A stretch of DNA of 41,770 bases from CAZEQK01 sp964514395 (GTDB lineage: Bacteria; Bacillota; Bacilli; Tepidibacillales; Tepidibacillaceae): contig CAZEQK010000027.1 in NCBI GenBank assembly GCA_964514395.1, positions 1 through 41,770 of the forward strand, in the 5' to 3' direction. Under the pieces are notes generated by a model. It was not told where the DNA came from. It searched no databases and saw only the letters and a program-made list of their open reading frames with translations. Each line of letters opens with the position of its first letter. The first letter of the stretch is position 1. The translations under genes and the position numbers were made by a program. Positions 41,051 to 41,770 of the stretch are shown here, in pieces.

Positions 41051-41459
41051 GAAAGAATGTAAGGATGAAAGAATAACACAGGTAAGGAATCAGGTTTCAA
41101 GTCAAAGCTTTTATATATGGTTTGGTTTACTTTTCATTGATCTCTTTTATAAGGTATTCTATAAAGGTGTACCTTTTGAGCAAATAGGTGATATTTTTGT
41201 CATTTTTATGATTGGAGCAGGCTACAATCTTGTGATGTCAGCGATAAAAGGGGTCTATTCAGAAAACTTTAAAAGGATATTAATTAAAACCGTTACTGTA
41301 GGTTTAATCGTAGGTAGTATAATAACTCTTTTTCTATACGTTACAGATCAGATAGACTCCGTTGGACAGTTCATTTTTGGTTTTGTGGTTGGACTTACCA
41401 TCATTCTTAGCATGGTTTATCTATTAGTGAAGCGATGGAATAAAAAAAATAATTTTTAA
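41043..41459 (+). CDS. Small four-helix membrane protein (DUF6773-like)
   Basis: From the second ATG at 41043 (AGGAGG 6 nt upstream) the product has 138 residues. It has an N-terminal acidic/basic stretch, FKKECKDERITQVRNQ, and four hydrophobic segments at about 23-40, 47-67, 80-101 and 109-131. The ending is RWNKKNNF. The form resembles the DUF6773 group of unknown proteins found next to XRE regulators, but I am not certain of that family. The overlapping regulator gene suggests a sensor, or a target of its repression. The stop codon abuts a dispersed repeat. Confidence 0.7.
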   Translation: MFKKECKDERITQVRNQVSSQSFYIWFGLLFIDLFYKVFYKGVPFEQIGDIFVIFMIGAGYNLVMSAIKGVYSENFKRILIKTVTVGLIVGSIITLFLYVTDQIDSVGQFIFGFVVGLTIILSMVYLLVKRWNKKNNF

Positions 41460-41514
41460 TCTTCGGTTTCAACAATGCTCCCTCTTCAACACCGTAAGAG
41501 GGACCTGTTTCAAT
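41459..41514 (-). repeat. Dispersed palindromic repeat, copy 4 (inverted)
   Basis: Read on the minus strand this matches the 58-bp repeat, with a shorter perfect stem (CCCTCTT / AAGAGGG) and the loop ACGGTGTTG unchanged. It starts at the stop codon of the membrane-protein gene. The arms differ from copies 1 and 2 at a few bases. Confidence 0.9.
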
Positions 41515-41524
41515 CCTCGAAATA

Positions 41525-41620
41525 AGGGCGACATAGACGACTTAATGCTTTAGCATTTAGTGTGACTTGTGCCCTATGGGTGCTAAGGTTCAGTTGAAGA
41601 TAAAAAATTCCAACTGAACC
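41525..41620 (+). other. Two structured segments of unknown role
   Basis: The first (41525-41575) is an imperfect hairpin: AGGGC with GCCCT at the base, ACA with TGT next, and ACT-AATGC-TTTA-GCATT-AGT at the tip. The second (41587-41620) is a perfect 10-bp stem GGTTCAGTTG / CAACTGAACC with a 14-nt loop, followed by a T/C-rich stretch; it may terminate the upstream pair. No known RNA family was recognised. From 41621 to 41745 I see only a likely 5' leader of the next gene. Confidence 0.45.
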
Positions 41621-41745
41621 AAGTCTTCTTTATAGGATAGGTGATGCATACTATCGTCATTCTTTACGTATGTAGTATAGAGATAGAAAAAGAGAAAGAA
41701 AATGGATCTCATTTCATTATTGATTTTTGAAGAGGGAGGAAGGTT

Positions 41746-41770
41746 ATGTCTTTAAAAATTCAAGGAGTAA
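41746..41770 (+). CDS. Start of an unknown gene, cut by the window end
   Basis: GAGGGAGGAAGG lies just before an ATG, followed by codons for MSLKIQGV. The strong ribosome site supports a real start, but too little is present to name the product. Confidence 0.6.

Overview
The window is low-GC DNA with the gene style of a spore-former-type Firmicute: strong AGGAGG ribosome sites, frequent TTG/GTG starts, hairpin-plus-T terminators and dense operons. Several proteins (MnmA, YyaL-like, RlmL/YpsC-like, AcyP, the Glg set) look like Bacillales relatives. ThiH (radical-SAM tyrosine lyase) and a short ThiC suggest anaerobic or facultative growth. Genus is not assignable from sequence alone. No rRNA, tRNA, CRISPR array, transposase or prophage was seen.

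Layout. 1-7.3 kb: an anchored stalk-domain protein, acylphosphatase, a Fic protein with a fused antitoxin-like helix, ferritin, a broken gene, an unknown Cys-containing protein and a YyaL-like protein. 7.3-10.3 kb: azlCD, a short-chain dehydrogenase and an ADP-ribosylglycohydrolase. 10.3-15.8 kb: a thiamin operon led by a TPP riboswitch, thiC-orf69-thiD-thiS-thiG-thiH-thiE; thiF is not in the window. 15.8-20.5 kb: pseudouridine salvage (psuK-psuG), a VTT membrane protein, Hsp20 and MgtE. 20.6-27 kb: a DUF2087-type regulator, an attenuator-like leader with a 7-codon uORF before a MutS2-like ATPase lacking Smr, mnmA and an ABC exporter. 27-40.7 kb: a cupin and a complete glycogen gene set split in two (glgC-glgD, then glgB-glgA-glgP-GH13 amylase). 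Between the halves sit a methyltransferase behind a Fur-box-like site, a cold-shock protein and rlmL. 40.7-41.8 kb: an XRE regulator/membrane protein pair behind a palindromic operator, repeats, and the first codons of a further gene.

How the genes work together. The thi genes make both halves of thiamin phosphate and join them: ThiC and ThiD give the pyrimidine, ThiS/G/H the thiazole, and ThiE couples them. The glg genes make ADP-glucose (GlgC/D), polymerise it (GlgA), branch it (GlgB) and break it down (GlgP, GH13 amylase).

Most notable are: (i) the uORF/nested-hairpin/terminator leader ahead of the Smr-less MutS2-like gene, which has the build of a ribosome-stalling attenuator; (ii) a 58-bp dispersed palindromic repeat present in three near-full copies and one half copy, one lying inside the thi operon; (iii) the Fic protein with a VbhA-like inhibitory motif at its N-terminus; (iv) an unrecognised Cys-containing 69-residue protein translationally coupled between thiC and thiD.
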